Positions 1 to 12,199 of a DNA stretch of 64,000 nucleotides are shown in pieces. The DNA comes from Armillaria gallica (lineage: Eukaryota; Basidiomycota; Agaricomycetes; Agaricales; Physalacriaceae). The notes below the pieces were generated by a model. It was not told where the DNA came from, did no database searches, and saw only the letters and a list, made by a program, of their open reading frames with translations. Location: positions 2,356,001 through 2,420,000 of the forward strand of contig JBANDB010000013.1 in assembly GCA_037576215.1 (NCBI GenBank), written 5' to 3'. The first letter of the stretch is position 1; each line of letters begins with the position of its first letter. Position numbers and translations under genes: made by a program.

Positions 1-831
1 CATTTTCTTTGGCGGAGGTGTGATAGTCTTCGACTCTCGAGGGAGAATCGGTGCCGCATTAAGTGAGGGTACGGGTGAAGTAGCACTGTGAAATGAAGGC
101 TAGCGTAAGACCAAGTAATCTTGCATGCATGAAAACTCACATTGGACCTGCGGGGGACACCCACACTGACATAGAGCTCCTTCCCTTCAATGCAATTTCG
201 CTCACCACCGGGCAAAATTTTCTGAAATTCGATCTTGATTTTGAGCTCTTGCACGGTTGGAAAAGTGGGCTGAAAAGAAAGGTAAATATCATCTAAATCA
301 ATGATGATTTTAGACTCACAAATTGGTTAAACCATCCAGTTGCTTGGGGACGTGCTGGAATCGCCTTGGATAGTCGAGAATGCAGGTTGGGGGACGAAAG
401 GAGAGGTCAAGGACAAAGCAGCAACTTGAACTCGAAGCTGAACTTGTCATGCCTCTCCTCGACTTGACTTCTCCATCTCTTATTTGATCCTGCAATGCAA
501 CTCGGCCTCACGAATTTTCTCTAGTAAACCCGTGGCTTCTTTCATCTCTGCGTTGAGACTCGCGAGGATGTGTTCTTCATTGTGGAAGAGTTGCAGGATC
601 TCCTCAGCCTGTTCTGGAGTTGTGAAAGGGTTTTGACCCAGCAGATTGAGCGCTGCTAGCAGATCTGGCAGGATATTTGAGGGATACTGCTCGCCATGGG
701 GTGCCCATCTCGGAAAAGACGACTGGCATGGTAGGGGTTTTGAGGCATCGATAAAGGCCAGAAATCGTTCTGAAATCAGCAGGTGAATTATCTGACATCG
801 CGTCAGACAATCCGAGTTCGTTTTGCATCAC
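1..831 (-). CDS. Partial coiled-coil hypothetical protein, runs off the left edge
   Basis: Not recognised. On the minus strand four exons join in frame. Exon A is about 831-512, exon B 442-333, exon C 269-148, and exon D runs from 85 past base 1. The introns are 511-443 (69 bp), 332-270 (63 bp) and 147-86 (62 bp), each with GT and AG ends. Exon A encodes a helical, Glu/Leu-rich stretch (PFTTPEQAEEILQLFHNEE and a following heptad-like run), probably coiled coil. Exon B is Ser/Pro-rich. Exon C has charged sequence ending VSVGVPRS. Exon D continues into a Pro-rich tail (ITPPPKKM). No start ATG is visible in exon A, so an upstream exon probably lies beyond about 832. The product's C-terminus is outside the window. 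The splice of exon C uses a weak donor (AG|GTCCAA) chosen because it keeps the sensible frame. I infer a real gene but no function. Confidence 0.45.
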
Positions 832-863
832 GCAAAACGTTGCCCCCGCACTGACATCGCGTC
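792..863. repeat. Short direct repeat around an 8-bp palindrome
   Basis: CTGACATCGCGTCA occurs at about 792-805 and again at about 850-863. Between them is the inverted repeat CGTTTTGC (819-826) / GCAAAACG (832-839) with a 5-base loop. It lies at the 5' edge of the left-hand coiled-coil gene. It could be a regulatory site or a simple duplication; nothing more can be said from sequence. Confidence 0.4.
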
Positions 864-1079
864 AATGCACCCTGCCAAGACTCGAAGATGGCTTGAAGTA
901 GAGAGACTGAGACAGAAAGAACGGGCAGAAATGAGACGAAGAGGACTGACGGATGAGAGATAATCGAAGGTAGCTAATCAGCACTGAAGTCAGAAGGTGC
1001 ACATGATGCACATGATGCCTCGGCGTATTCCGACATTGGGATTTACTTTTGGTCTAAGTCTTAATGCCGGGCTCTCGTC

Positions 1080-3606
1080 ACCTTCAAATCTAATTTGTTT
1101 GCTGGGTCGTGCTTCAACTACACGCTTGTGTATCCGACTATCGAGGTAAGTTTATGTTCTCTATGTTTTCTTATTCTCTCTTCTAAATCCCCTTGCCCCT
1201 CAACCAGTTTGTACAACATTTGCAACCAAATGGTGAAGGTCCCGGGCTGTACCTCAAGCACAAATTATGAGAGTATTTTGTGTGGCCAATACACAAGACA
1301 TGCATTGGCAGGTACATAAGGAATTTTACACGAGACATGCATCTTTTCTGCCCATACTGTAGAACAGGGAACTTATGGATCATTAAGGTATGTATACCTA
1401 CTTTGAACACAGTTTGGCCCCCTAAGATCATCTATTCTGTCTTATAGCACAATGTCATTCACACCTGAGCTACGGCTTGCTGACCTCACTAAGTTTTCTT
1501 ACAAGTACAAAGGTATGCAGGCTAAAACTATTATTTGTCAACGCTGTTCTGATATGTTTACAGGAAATTTAAGCGTAAATGATGGTCGCATTGGGACTTG
1601 TATGGAAGAGGAACATGTTTTCATTACCACCCCTAACAATACGTTCATTCCCCATCCTCCAAATACATGCCAAGTGCATCTGTACGAAGGTGGCTGATTT
1701 GGACATCATGATCCCACTCGTGTTCCTCAATTTTTCAACGAAAGATTTTGCCACTTTCCTGTCATTCCTCGTCAGCCTGCTGTTTATGATCTGTCCCATC
1801 CATATCATCAATGGATCGATACAATCTGGTATGATGTTGCCGAAAATGATGTTGTGTTCTCCCACGGATGTGTTTCTCACATCGGTCTACTATACGAAAG
1901 TGTTCATGGACGGTTCAAACATGTGTTACAATATATTACTGGACGTTGTTCTCTTGTGCAGAAAAGACAGAAATTTTCTGATGGGTTTTGAGAGTTTCTT
2001 AGCATCAGATGCATGCGTCTGGAGGCCTTGGTCCACCAAACAAGAACAGTGATGACAGATCCAATGTCCATTCGTGTACAGGTGGCAGCAATGCAGCAGT
2101 ATTGGTTGGAGCTTGTTGCTGGGCTCGACTACATGGAGATTCATCAACCGGTGATGAATGGAAAAACTCAGCACAATGATTCTTTCGATTTCACTTGTCT
2201 CATGGGCACATTTACCCTCAATCTTAATATTGCCGAGCAGCATATGAAGGCTGGTATCCCAGTCTATCTTGTCCGACCCACTGAAGAATTTGTCAATCAG
2301 ATCATTCTTAAAGCTGAAAAGCCAATTATTCTCAGCGTCAATGAAACCATTCCTGAGTCTTCATTTCCTGTCGTTTTTGAAGGCGACCCTTCTGAGCCTA
2401 AAAAATTTGATGCTATGCATCAGTTTATGAAGATATTCCAGACCTATCACAATCCTTTCCTTTTTCCAACTGCATCTTCGCCCCCAACTGCCTCCTCTGC
2501 TCCCTCCAGTGCAGTCCCTCATTCAGGCCCTAGTGGTCCAATACACGATATGAGAGGCAAGGCCCGAGCATCCGGTCCTCTTTCAAGCAAGCAACCTTCA
2601 CAAAGAAAGAAGATTCATAAGAGACATTCTCCATTTTACAGATCTAGAAGCTCACCATTATCGTTGACTAGAATCTCTTCAAAGTGCCAGAGACAAGTTT
2701 GCTGACCTGTCCGGAACCTATGCCCCACTGCCGATACCTGCATGGGTCACTGTTAATGCCAGCATCGACCAGAATTCAGAACCCTCCAAACAACATGAAG
2801 AACAAGTCCACCACCTGCAGAGCGAACCCAATATGATGAACAACCAGGACCTCAACAAGGGTTACACTTTCCCTGACCCAGGACTTCTTGTGTTCACATC
2901 TGTGACTCGCCAAAGCTCCTACTTCCATCAGTGGGAGCATTGCCGAGATGGTCTCATTTATCGTATCTCCTCATCTGCTTCAAATGCCACACCTGTCCGT
3001 CCTCAAGTCTGGTGAGAGCTGCTATCAATGCCTTTCAAGAAAGAAAGTACTGCAATGACAAAAGATCACAACATCATGGTAGAGATGATGGGGACAGCCC
3101 TTCAAGCAGTCAGTGCTAAAACTACTTTGCGAGTGCCTCCGGCATCTCTAGACCAGCCATTCAATGTTGAGAGGGGTCGTTACCTGGTTTGGGAGCTTTG
3201 TGAGCTCAACTTCCAGCTGGAACTCCTAGCACTTGATGCATGCCTTACAAGGTCTGTACGAAGCTCTACTCAAGATGACGCCGACTTTCAACTCCAGCGT
3301 CAGAATACAATACTCAAGCTGTTCCCAGAAGAGTCCATTGTCCCATCCTCAGCGTCTGGACCTAGCAGTTGTTGCCTTGCTTCTTCAGTTTGGCAAGACA
3401 GATGTGGGGCGCTGAAAATTTTCAAAGACATAATGCAACAATGGGTTGTGCCACTTCCACAGAAGGCTATGGGTTTTTTAGGTCCCTCAGAAGATGAAGC
3501 ATCGCTGACTGTCGAGAAGTCCCTGGCAGCTCATTACGCACAGACATTCTTTGATTGCTTTGGCTGGCCACCGGTCTTACCTCGTATCTGGCCATCTCAT
3601 CAATAG
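1080..3606 (+). pseudogene. Degraded multicopy Agaricomycete hypothetical gene
   Basis: The reading frames resemble a large family of uncharacterised Agaricomycete proteins found in many copies per genome, recalled from family knowledge and not checked by search. Recognisable pieces are a middle block beginning near 2013 (VAAMQQYWLELVAGLDYMEI, then GTFTLNLNIAEQHMKAGIPV), a low-complexity Ser/Pro stretch near 2460-2620, and a C-terminal block at 3028-3606 containing YLVWELCELNFQLELLALDA. Around 1200-1440 there is a short Cys-containing exon-like stretch (FCPYCRTGN). Pieces sit in different frames. An in-frame TGA lies just before the middle block (about 1991), and frame changes occur between 2705 and 3028, so I call it broken. 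Its location beside a transposase relic and its multicopy nature suggest mobile-element association. Function unknown. Confidence 0.5.
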
Positions 3607-4078
3607 TTTTGATTTTTGGAGAAAAAAACGGTATAGGGAACATTAGTAGATGTAAGCTGGCAGTTTAAGACACTCCTATTTTACTGACTTCTGGAACAGA
3701 CTTTTCTTGATGTTTATACAATGAAATTTCTACAATCAGACCATATTTGTCTTGAATTTCTTTTATGGCCATGACATCATCCGCAATAGAAGACGCGAAG
3801 ATAATATCATCCTTTGACAGTACTCTCAGCTGCTGAACCAAGAGCGGGAATAGAACTACCCTTCTATTTGCTTAGGTTACAGACCTGAGTCGAATTAAAT
3901 CCTGATGAGAATTTCCTTATTTGTTTGTCTCAGCTACTAATGATGGCCTCATTTTTTTCATTTCTTGTGCTACGTGTCTCTTTTTCCCTCTGACTATTTA
4001 AAGGTAAGACATCAGCTTTGCAGTAAAAATCCACTCACATCTTGCCTTTGAATCCAGCCAAATCTACTCTCATCTAAT
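3607..4078. other. Gene-free spacer
   Basis: AT-rich sequence between the multicopy relic and the Plavaka relic. I see no coding potential and no clear terminal inverted repeat, although the left end of the Plavaka element should be in or near this stretch. Confidence 0.4.
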
Positions 4079-7000
4079 ATGCAGAACAACGTAAAAATAT
4101 GTTCTTATTGCGGAGATGCCTTCAAATCTTGAGGATTCAGAACTCACGAGATATCTTGCGCTCGGCAAGATGAAGAAAAAAAGTGTACTGCTTTGTATGA
4201 GGCACAGTATCGAGAACGGATACAAGGTAAGTCTAAGGGTATCTTGATGTGACTTAACTAATCCTGACCTTCACCTTTCAGCTCGCCATCTCGCTGATCC
4301 TCTCCCACCTATCAATGTTCCTTCCCCCTCAGACACTCCCCCAGAATCGGAAGAGCCTATACATTCTCTTGTAAATGAATTTGAACGTTTTTGGGAAAGA
4401 GGAATACCTACGACAGGTATGTTGTTTATGCTAGCTAACTCTCTGTCTTTGTTAACCTGATTGGCTATTCCAGTGGAAGACCAAACTACTTCACAAGATT
4501 CAGATGACGGGCTTCCTTCTCCGCCTATCTCAGATTTTGACCCTTCAGATCAACCTCACCTTCCCCTCGATTATATCCACACTGAGTATCACCCTTCCAG
4601 TGGCCAGGAATCTAAAGAGGAACCATTTGAATTGTATTCTGTTCATGAGCACTCTGCTGAAGAAAACATCCCATTCGATGCTATGCCATGGCACCCATAT
4701 CGCTCTGTACTTGACTTTGAACTTTTGGAAACCATTCTAGAGGCCGCTTTAAATGAGGGTGATACCGATGCTCTTCTGAAGAATATCACCAAACGAGGAG
4801 GAGAGCTTCCTGAATTCCGAAACCACCAGGAATTAATTGCTCTGTGGGACAAATCAGCCCATCATCATACACCAGTTTGTATTGTTATTCTAAAAATTCA
4901 TCTAAATCTAAAATGATATCTTTCTAGTTCCAGAAATCAACTTTTACTATTACGTTGAGAGAAGAAGATTATCACTTTGATGTCTTTCACCAAGATCTTT
5001 GGTCCTGGACCCTGGATATTCTCCAAGACCCTCTTCTTGCACCTCATCTCATATGGGATGCTCAGAAGCTATTTAGATGCAAAGTGGTGACACATCTGAG
5101 CGATTCTATACTGAACCGTGGACAGGTAATATCTTTTGGGAAGTACAGGTCAGTACCTCTACTCATTAACATCTATATTACCATATATTGACCAAATAAA
5201 TAGTCAGCCCTTCCCGTTGATGGGAAACCAATCTGTTATATCATTTATGCAGATAAAACCTGTCTTTCTTCATTTGGGACAGTTCAAGGCTATCCAGTTA
5301 TCGTTAGACTAGGAAACCTTCCAGCTCATATTCGCAACAGACAAGGTGTTGGAGGTGGGAGAGTAATTGGTTGGTTGCCAATTGTACATTTGTGCTTTCA
5401 AATAGACCTTCTCACTAAAAATACATTCCTTCAGGTAGCCGAGGAGTCTAAACATCATGGGAAAACTTACTATGCTGATTTCAAGAGGGCCGTCTGGCAT
5501 AAAGCCTTTGAATTCATTCTTTCATCCATCAAGGATAAGTCCAAAATAGGCGCTTGGGTGCAACCTCCTGGCTCAGATGCTACACCTTGGCATGTTTTTC
5601 CTACAATCATGATCTTATTGGCAGATTATGAAGAGCAGTGTGTTTCCTTTCCTGCATATGCATATAAAAATTAATCCCCTCTCTCAGATGCATAATGTCT
5701 CTTATACGAGGGAGCAGTGGTGATTATCCCTGCAATATATGTGCTGTATACAAGAGCAACCAGCAGGAAATGAATGAGATGTACAGACTTCGAACTTCAG
5801 CGTGGAGTCAGGATCTCTATAATGAGGCAAAAAAACTAACCTCCGCCTCCAGTCGAAATGAGTATCTCAAGCCATATGGTCTACGCTTCGTAAAAGTAAA
5901 CATTTATCACTTTAAATACATAAAAAAGCTACTCATAATCCATTCAGAATGTCTTTTGGAGCATTGAGCACTGCGACGTTCATTGGGCTCTCTCTTTTGA
6001 CCGTTTGCATGCGTTTCACAATGGTCTTTTTGGCGACCACTTATGCAAGGAAGTTATTCTGAGAATCAAGAAATTAGGATTTGGTCAGCAAGCTGATGAT
6101 CTGTACGTCCAATAAATATCTTGTGGGTTCAACTCGACTGATCCCTAAAGCAAGATTAGCAAAATTTCCTTCTTGGAAGGATTTATATCATTTTAAACAA
6201 GGATTTATGAATGTAACATTCACCGATGGACGAAAGTATGAGGCTCTTTCAAAGGTATTCTTATTTTCCAACATCATATCCGTCAGCTAATCTTATCAAC
6301 CCTTAAAGCAACTAATCTTTATCGCTCACAATATTCTTACTCAAGAAAGCAATTCCATTGGATATATTCTTCTCCAAGCCTTACGAGTGTACATGGAACT
6401 AGATATGTATGCTGGACTTTCTCTCCATACATCTAGCACTCTTCAAGCAGGACGAACCAAGCTGTCAATATTTACTGCTCTAATTGAAGTATATCTTTTA
6501 GCACTTCAATCTCCAATTCATTGACTCCTTGTACTTCAGAAATATGACATGGCTGTACAAGAGGAGTACGAAGTGGCCAGACAAGCTGCTTTGGCAGCTA
6601 ACAAAACTCCATCTAAAAAGCTGCTCAAGAACTGGGATTTTCCAAAAATCCACTCGCAAAAACATCTTTTTGACGATATCGAAGCCAAAGGAGTAACCCT
6701 TAACTATAATACCAAGCCAAATAAAAGCATGCATGGATCATTTAAAGAGGCATATCAGCAACACACAAACTTCAAAGATATTGAAAAACAGGTAAATGAC
6801 TGTCATATTTTATAACTTGTAAAGCTAACCATAGTCGCATCTGGTTTAGATTCTCAGAGTTGACCAATGGTATAGCGCAACATCATTTATTTGACAGCAG
6901 ATTGATCTGCACGATCGACAACTTGAAGCCAGTCAAGCTTGCACAGCAGAAGTAGAAGAGCATGATGCCTCACCTACCAATGAAGTGGAGGCAGCAGCGG

Positions 7001-7740
7001 AGCAACTCGATTACACTCTAGCTGCTTCAGTACATGGTCATCATGGAAAAGGGGGGGGATATTGTCAATTGCTGAGGTGGAAGATAAAGCTGCAGAGAAT
7101 CGTGGCTTTTGAGCATGCCTGTCAAAGCACATGACAGGCCATTTTGAGAAGTGCCCAGAGGAGCTTCCACTCGTCAACGGTGTTACTGCAGAGTTTGAAG
7201 GGTTTTTGTCTGAAGATTTGGTTCGATTCTCTCTTTTCTCTTACTTGTCTCTGCATCTCACAGGAAGTATTACTTCAGATAGTCCGATACGGAATGCTCA
7301 AGTCCTATTACACCAGTCTGGCTGACTGGAGGCCCACTACTGATATTCTGCGATGTTCTCCTGATTTCAACCATTGCCCTCATTACAATTTTATCCTTGC
7401 CCAGACAGGAGACGGACCTCTGTTTGCGCAGCTAGTGATGATATTCGAGTGCAATGTGCATGGGAAGACGTTTCCCCTCATGCTTGTTCAGCCATTCGAT
7501 CAACCTGCAGGAGGGCACAGTGAGCAAAAAGATCGAGATTTGGGACTGTATCACATCAAGACCAGACCCAACGGCGCACCTCGTCTGATCTCCATCTATT
7601 CAGTCTTGCGAGGTGCTCTGCTGATTGAAGATGCAGCAGTGCCAAAGGAATATCTTGTGGTTGACACAGTTGATTCGGATATGTTCCTGAGAATGCAGTC
7701 GCTCTCATATGTAGGCAAACCAGCCAGTCGACGGAATTAG
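4079..7740 (+). pseudogene. Plavaka (KDZ superfamily) transposase, broken
   Basis: Homologous to Plavaka transposases, cut-and-paste DNA-transposon enzymes of the Kyakuja-Dileera-Zisupton superfamily common in Agaricomycetes. In order: an N-terminal C2H2-type finger from ATG 4079 (CSYCGDAF) cut by TGA at 4130-4132; an acidic linker; the core around 5200-5375 with the DKT-type aspartate (YIIYADKTCLSSFG, then GYPVIVRLGNLPAHIRN and GGGRVIGWLP); a Cys block at 5695-5760 (MSLIRG, then CNICAVY); an HWALSFDRLHAFHNGLFGDH block after about 5950; and a C-terminal block at 7144-7740 (QKDRDLGLYHIKTRP, then DTVDSDMF). Introns of about 45-70 bp separate the pieces. Further in-frame stops occur near 6889 and at 7132-7134. 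The gene is recognisable end to end but cannot make a full product. Confidence 0.75.
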
Positions 7741-8689
7741 TCTTCCTTGTCATAGGACATCCCAACAACATCCAGAAGCAGTTCTCAGATTCCTATTTGT
7801 AAGTCCTCTTCATAACTCATTGTATTGGGCTTAGACTTTTCTTTTCTAGCTTCTGTATCGGTTAGACAAAAAGAGAATCATGGGCCTTATGCAAGTAGAC
7901 CCCCAGTAGTTGCATTTTGAAGCCTTCTTTAGTTCTCAGCACAGGTCTTCTTGATCTGCTGAGTCAAGGATGTTTCTGTACCTTGCATATATATATATAT
8001 ATAGCTATCTGCAGCATCTCCTCTTCAGTTGTACTAAGCCCCTTATAATGACCCAAAAGCGTGTTGCAAGGCAATTAAAACGGGATTTAAATCTTATCGC
8101 AAATCTTATCTTTGCCTTATCATCTCAGATAATGATTTTATCTGGCTTATCATGTGTTATCATGTCATTTCTAATCTTATCACGGGGCTTATAAACTGAG
8201 CTACCTTATAAGGCTACTACCAAATCTCCGACAAATTTGGCTATAAAGCATAACATATAATATCCTATGAAACTATAGTTGAAATTGAACAGGATCTACA
8301 TGTCACTCATAGAAATGTTCAGTTCTAAAAATTAATAGCTTTTTATATTCTCAAAACCTGTTTACAAGAGGGTACTCTTGAGATCCTGACAGCACCATCA
8401 CTTGCTGGAAATGGCAGTTTCAAGCTGCAGCCACCACATAACATGAGACAAGTATTATTATTATTATCTGAATATACTGTATTACCTTAAATCCCCCCAT
8501 TATCACATAATTCTATTACTCTACAGTAGTGACACTATTTATACTTGTCTGATTTCCAGACCCAGTTGTCAACACCAAGAAATGAAGACTGTGACCACTA
8601 GTACCCCTGACTGGTAGTAAAATCAAACAAGTATATTACAAAACCTTAAAAATACATCCAAACCTTCTAACCTTCTTACTTCATTCCAT
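7741..8689. other. AT-rich spacer with simple repeats
   Basis: No gene seen. Contains a (TA)n run at about 7988-8002, a stretch of imperfect CTTATC/TCTTATC repeats at about 8075-8190, and (TAT)n near 8453-8468. The right end of the Plavaka element should lie here. I could not identify its terminal repeat by eye. Confidence 0.5.
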
Positions 8690-10930
8690 CCATCCATCTT
8701 AAACACTGACACTTTCTCAAATTTCTATCCTGGCAATCGTCTCCCTACAGCACAAGCCCTGTGCTTAAAGTCCTCAAGCAGCACATACACATCTTTGGGT
8801 ATCAGACATTGGTGAGTGACACAGATTTTGAATATGTGCATGATCCTATGAGCATCTTTGACAATCAACTCTCCACATCAATCATGCCCTTCTGCTGATT
8901 CCACATCCAATCCCCACACAAGCCCCTCTTCAATGCAATGCTGGACATACCAGTCCTCATCTGTCTCATCATGATCCTTAACATATCCTAGGCAATCACC
9001 ATCATCTGGCAGAGGCTCTGCTATGATCTGTGTCTATGTTGGTCTCCATTTCTTGCATCCAAGTCCAGCTGTAGAATACACAAAGAGGAAATGTGCCCAG
9101 CTCCAAGGGTTCATTGCATCCACCAGCGCCATCTATGCATCTTTAAGAGACTCACTCTCATAGTAGGTGGGTATTGCAATAGGCAGCAGAGGGAATACAA
9201 GTCCTGCCACTTTGTCCACCAGATTAGTTGACACTCACTTCTGCATTTCTGCCAGCATGCCAAATAGACCTCTGGGCTCCTGCACTGACTGTAGCTGCTT
9301 GTGAAACCATGTCAGCAAGTCTGTCTCATAGTTCCCATCCTTGTCTATTCTTATAGCCTGCATAGGTTCATCTGGTGTATACTCAGCGAAGATCCTATCT
9401 TGTCCAACCTCCTAGACTGTCCATGCATGTCGAAACCAACACTGATCACTGTCCAAGTCACCATCTTTCAAACTCAATGGCTGCCCCAGTCCACTCAGGT
9501 AGATCACAACTGTGGTATTCTTATACACACTTCCGATTGTGGGCACATCCAGCTTCCACTCCTCCACACACAGATCCTCCTGTGGCCCCTCTTTCTGTCT
9601 TAAACAGAGCACATCCAGCCATGTGTACTCTATTCCTAGATTTAGCATCTCAATCTGGATGAGTTCAAGACTGGCACTCTTTGGGATTGGCACTGGCCAC
9701 TCCTTCCCATTGATAAATGTCCACACATCCACACAATCCTGTTCATCCACCCATGCATGTGAAATTGGCAGTGGCTTTGTTCTTAAATACCTCACCCATG
9801 GTATTGATGATTCCTTGTTGATCCATGAAGGCACCACATGATTGCTGTACAGGTTCCAAACATGTTGAGGTGGCAGATGTGGGTCAACAATCTGGTTCCC
9901 TACCAGTGCTTTTTGTCTCTTCTCCTTGTCCTTTTCTTCCTGTCTGGAGAATTTGATTTGCATATTGCTATTGCCATATGTGTTCCATACTTGGCAAAGG
10001 CAGGCATAAGCTGTGCCAAAGTCATTGTTCTTCTCAATGCAATCATTCAGAAGTGACAAGAGAGATGGGGTGTTGAGAGTGTGTGATGTTCCAAGTGTGG
10101 CATTCAGTCGACCTAATACCCCCTTGATGCCAAGAGTAGCGCAGGGAGTGTTCACAAGGGAGGATGATATAACGGGACTTCGTCCGGTGTATGACCGCTG
10201 CTTTGAAACCTTGATAGACGATTCCACTTGGCAGGTCTCAGTGAATGTGGAAAGTGTGACTTTGGGAAGAGTGATGCACTGGAAATACATTTGAATTTCT
10301 TTTCTGTCCGTGTTGCAGACTGACATACTAACAACTGTCTATAACGATAAGAAAAAGACCTCCAGTCATTGATATTGTCAGGAGCATCATCAGAATGACT
10401 GTTTGGCCCTTTATCCACAAGATCAATCTGAGGACCCACCACCAATGATGCTGAGGGTACTTCTGGTTGCATGGTGGCCGATGAATCAGCTGTCGCCTCC
10501 AACATGGGTTCCCCATCTTCTGAAAATTTACTCCTGCTTGGGGTCTCCTCTACTGTCTCTGAAGGTGTAATCAAGTTGATATTCCCGTCTGAAGCAGAGG
10601 CTACGCTCAGAGGTGAATCCATCGATCTCTGTAAAGTCGTAAATACGAGCTGCAAGTGTTTCCAAATCGGTTTGATGCCTATCAAAAGCCAACTTCCAGT
10701 AATTCGTGAGAGCGCTACTAGTAACGTCGTCGATGCATGTACTCCAAACGATCGTAGATTGACTGTACTCACTATTTTCCCTTTCAAACCTTTCAAAATA
10801 TCGTTCCAGGGAGTGCAGAGAAGAGCTGCTCGAGTCGCCGTGGACACGAGTCGGAAGGCAAAGTACAAATTCTTGAGACGCATGTAAACAATGCGGTGGA
10901 AGACAGGTGTACACGTGGAACTCTTGTTCA
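8690..10930 (-). pseudogene. HET-domain protein pseudogene
   Basis: Minus-strand relic of a large Agaricomycete heterokaryon-incompatibility (HET) protein. HET proteins trigger cell death on recognition of non-self. The recognisable core lies in 10326-9412: PISHAWVDEQDCVDVWTFIN, then PVPIPKSASLELIQIEMLNL, EYTWLDVLCLRQKEG and CWFRHAWT. The family C-terminus (VGRRLPG, FEKVSVF) is at about 8690-8780. The coding frame continues through stops at 9412-9414 (after RHAWTV, expected Gln), 9235-9237, 9133-9135, 9034-9036 and 8725-8727. Most look like C-to-T or G-to-A changes of CAG, CGA or TGG codons. The N-terminal part (10930-10330) is in a second frame and was probably joined by an intron. Repeated nonsense changes make this dead. 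Confidence 0.75.
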
Positions 10931-12000
10931 ATTTATCCTGTTATTTGTCCACGACGACATATATTCAAGGTGTAGTCAATATCGACTCAACAGTGAGTTG
11001 CACACCGATGGACTCATTAAGTTCCTCGAAGGAAAAAAGATATTGGATCGCCGCATGGTACGCGCACGCGCACGTTGTCTCATAAACTCACTCCCGCGTC
11101 TACAAGGTACATTCTATTATTAGGAGGCACCCTCTTTTCCACCTCCCTAGCTAATACACGTCCTCTCTCCTGCGAATCTATGGTCGCCTGCTGCTATCCC
11201 CGCCATGTTAGCACACGCCTTGTAACAGAATTACCACCTGCTTACCAATGCGCTTGAACAAGTCCACCCTTCCATCTCATCCGTCGTCCTTCTATCCAGC
11301 TCGTTTGATTCAAGAGAACTGTAAGGTCGTCGTTATTCGTGCAAGTTGTCAGAGTCGAGGAATGCCTTACTCGAACGCCGGCCACGCTTGCATCGCTACA
11401 GATCAAAGGAAGGCGACCGACTGCAAAATGAATCGGTCAGCATTCACGTAGCAAGTAGGATAAAAAGCGAGCGCACCACATCCTAGAATCATCGCCCTGC
11501 TGTCTACGCCTTCGAGCCAAATTTTGAGTCTCCACTCCGAGTCCAGGCGCCAACTTGAAGGAAAGCGGAAGCCTACATAACACAGGAATACCAGTTACTC
11601 GATGAAAGAGGATGAGACGGCGAAGAACGTACCATTTCAACGCTTTCAGCTCTATATCCCATTCATTATTGTTGCTCGCCGGTCCAGAAACGGGGATGGC
11701 TAATGAACGATATCGGTAGGCAATCAATCAGATAAGCTCAAGGCGATGCCCACCTTGGTACTTGGTACTCGTATGAATTCCTGATCTTGACGAGATGAAA
11801 GGAAACACTACATGAAAGTCAGTAAACAGAAAGGGACCATGCAGAGTACACAGTCATACCTTGATCAGCTTGAGCATCTAACTAAATGGTCGTGGTACGG
11901 GTTCACGCTCGCACCGTGACAAGCATCACAGAATCTACGAATTCATGAACGACCACGCGACTGGGACCCGCCGATGACATCATTGCTGGACGACTCAGGT
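10931..12000. other. Intergenic stretch, no supported gene
   Basis: Base composition becomes visibly richer in CpG from about 10.8 kb on. Open frames here are short and unlike any family I know. A reverse-strand stretch at 11727-11437 is open for 96 codons but shows no motif or intron logic. Confidence 0.4.
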
Positions 12001-12190
12001 CAGATTGAGAAGAGAATGCGAGAAGGACCGTTGCGAAAAAGAGGAAAGACGTTTGTCTTATAACATCGTCCGTCCGGATCGAGAACCGTTAGTGACGTTG
12101 ACTCCACGGATGCTGCCGTACTTTGCCGTATCTTCTCGCCATTACACTGATTCTATACCCATAAAACGCCGAAGAATATCTTCACTGCAA
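11970..12190. repeat. Dispersed repeat, copy 1 (partner at 22.3-22.6 kb)
   Basis: The stretch around 12020-12190 aligns by eye with 22430-22610. Shared segments include CGTTGCGAAAAAGA, TCCGTCCGGA, CGTATTTTGCC-like text and TCATTACACTGAT-like text, in the same order and orientation. The second copy lies about 0.5 kb upstream of the amino acid permease start. This copy may therefore be a duplicated promoter or upstream region, now separated from any permease gene. Confidence 0.6.
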
Positions 12191-12199
12191 GTACTGCGC

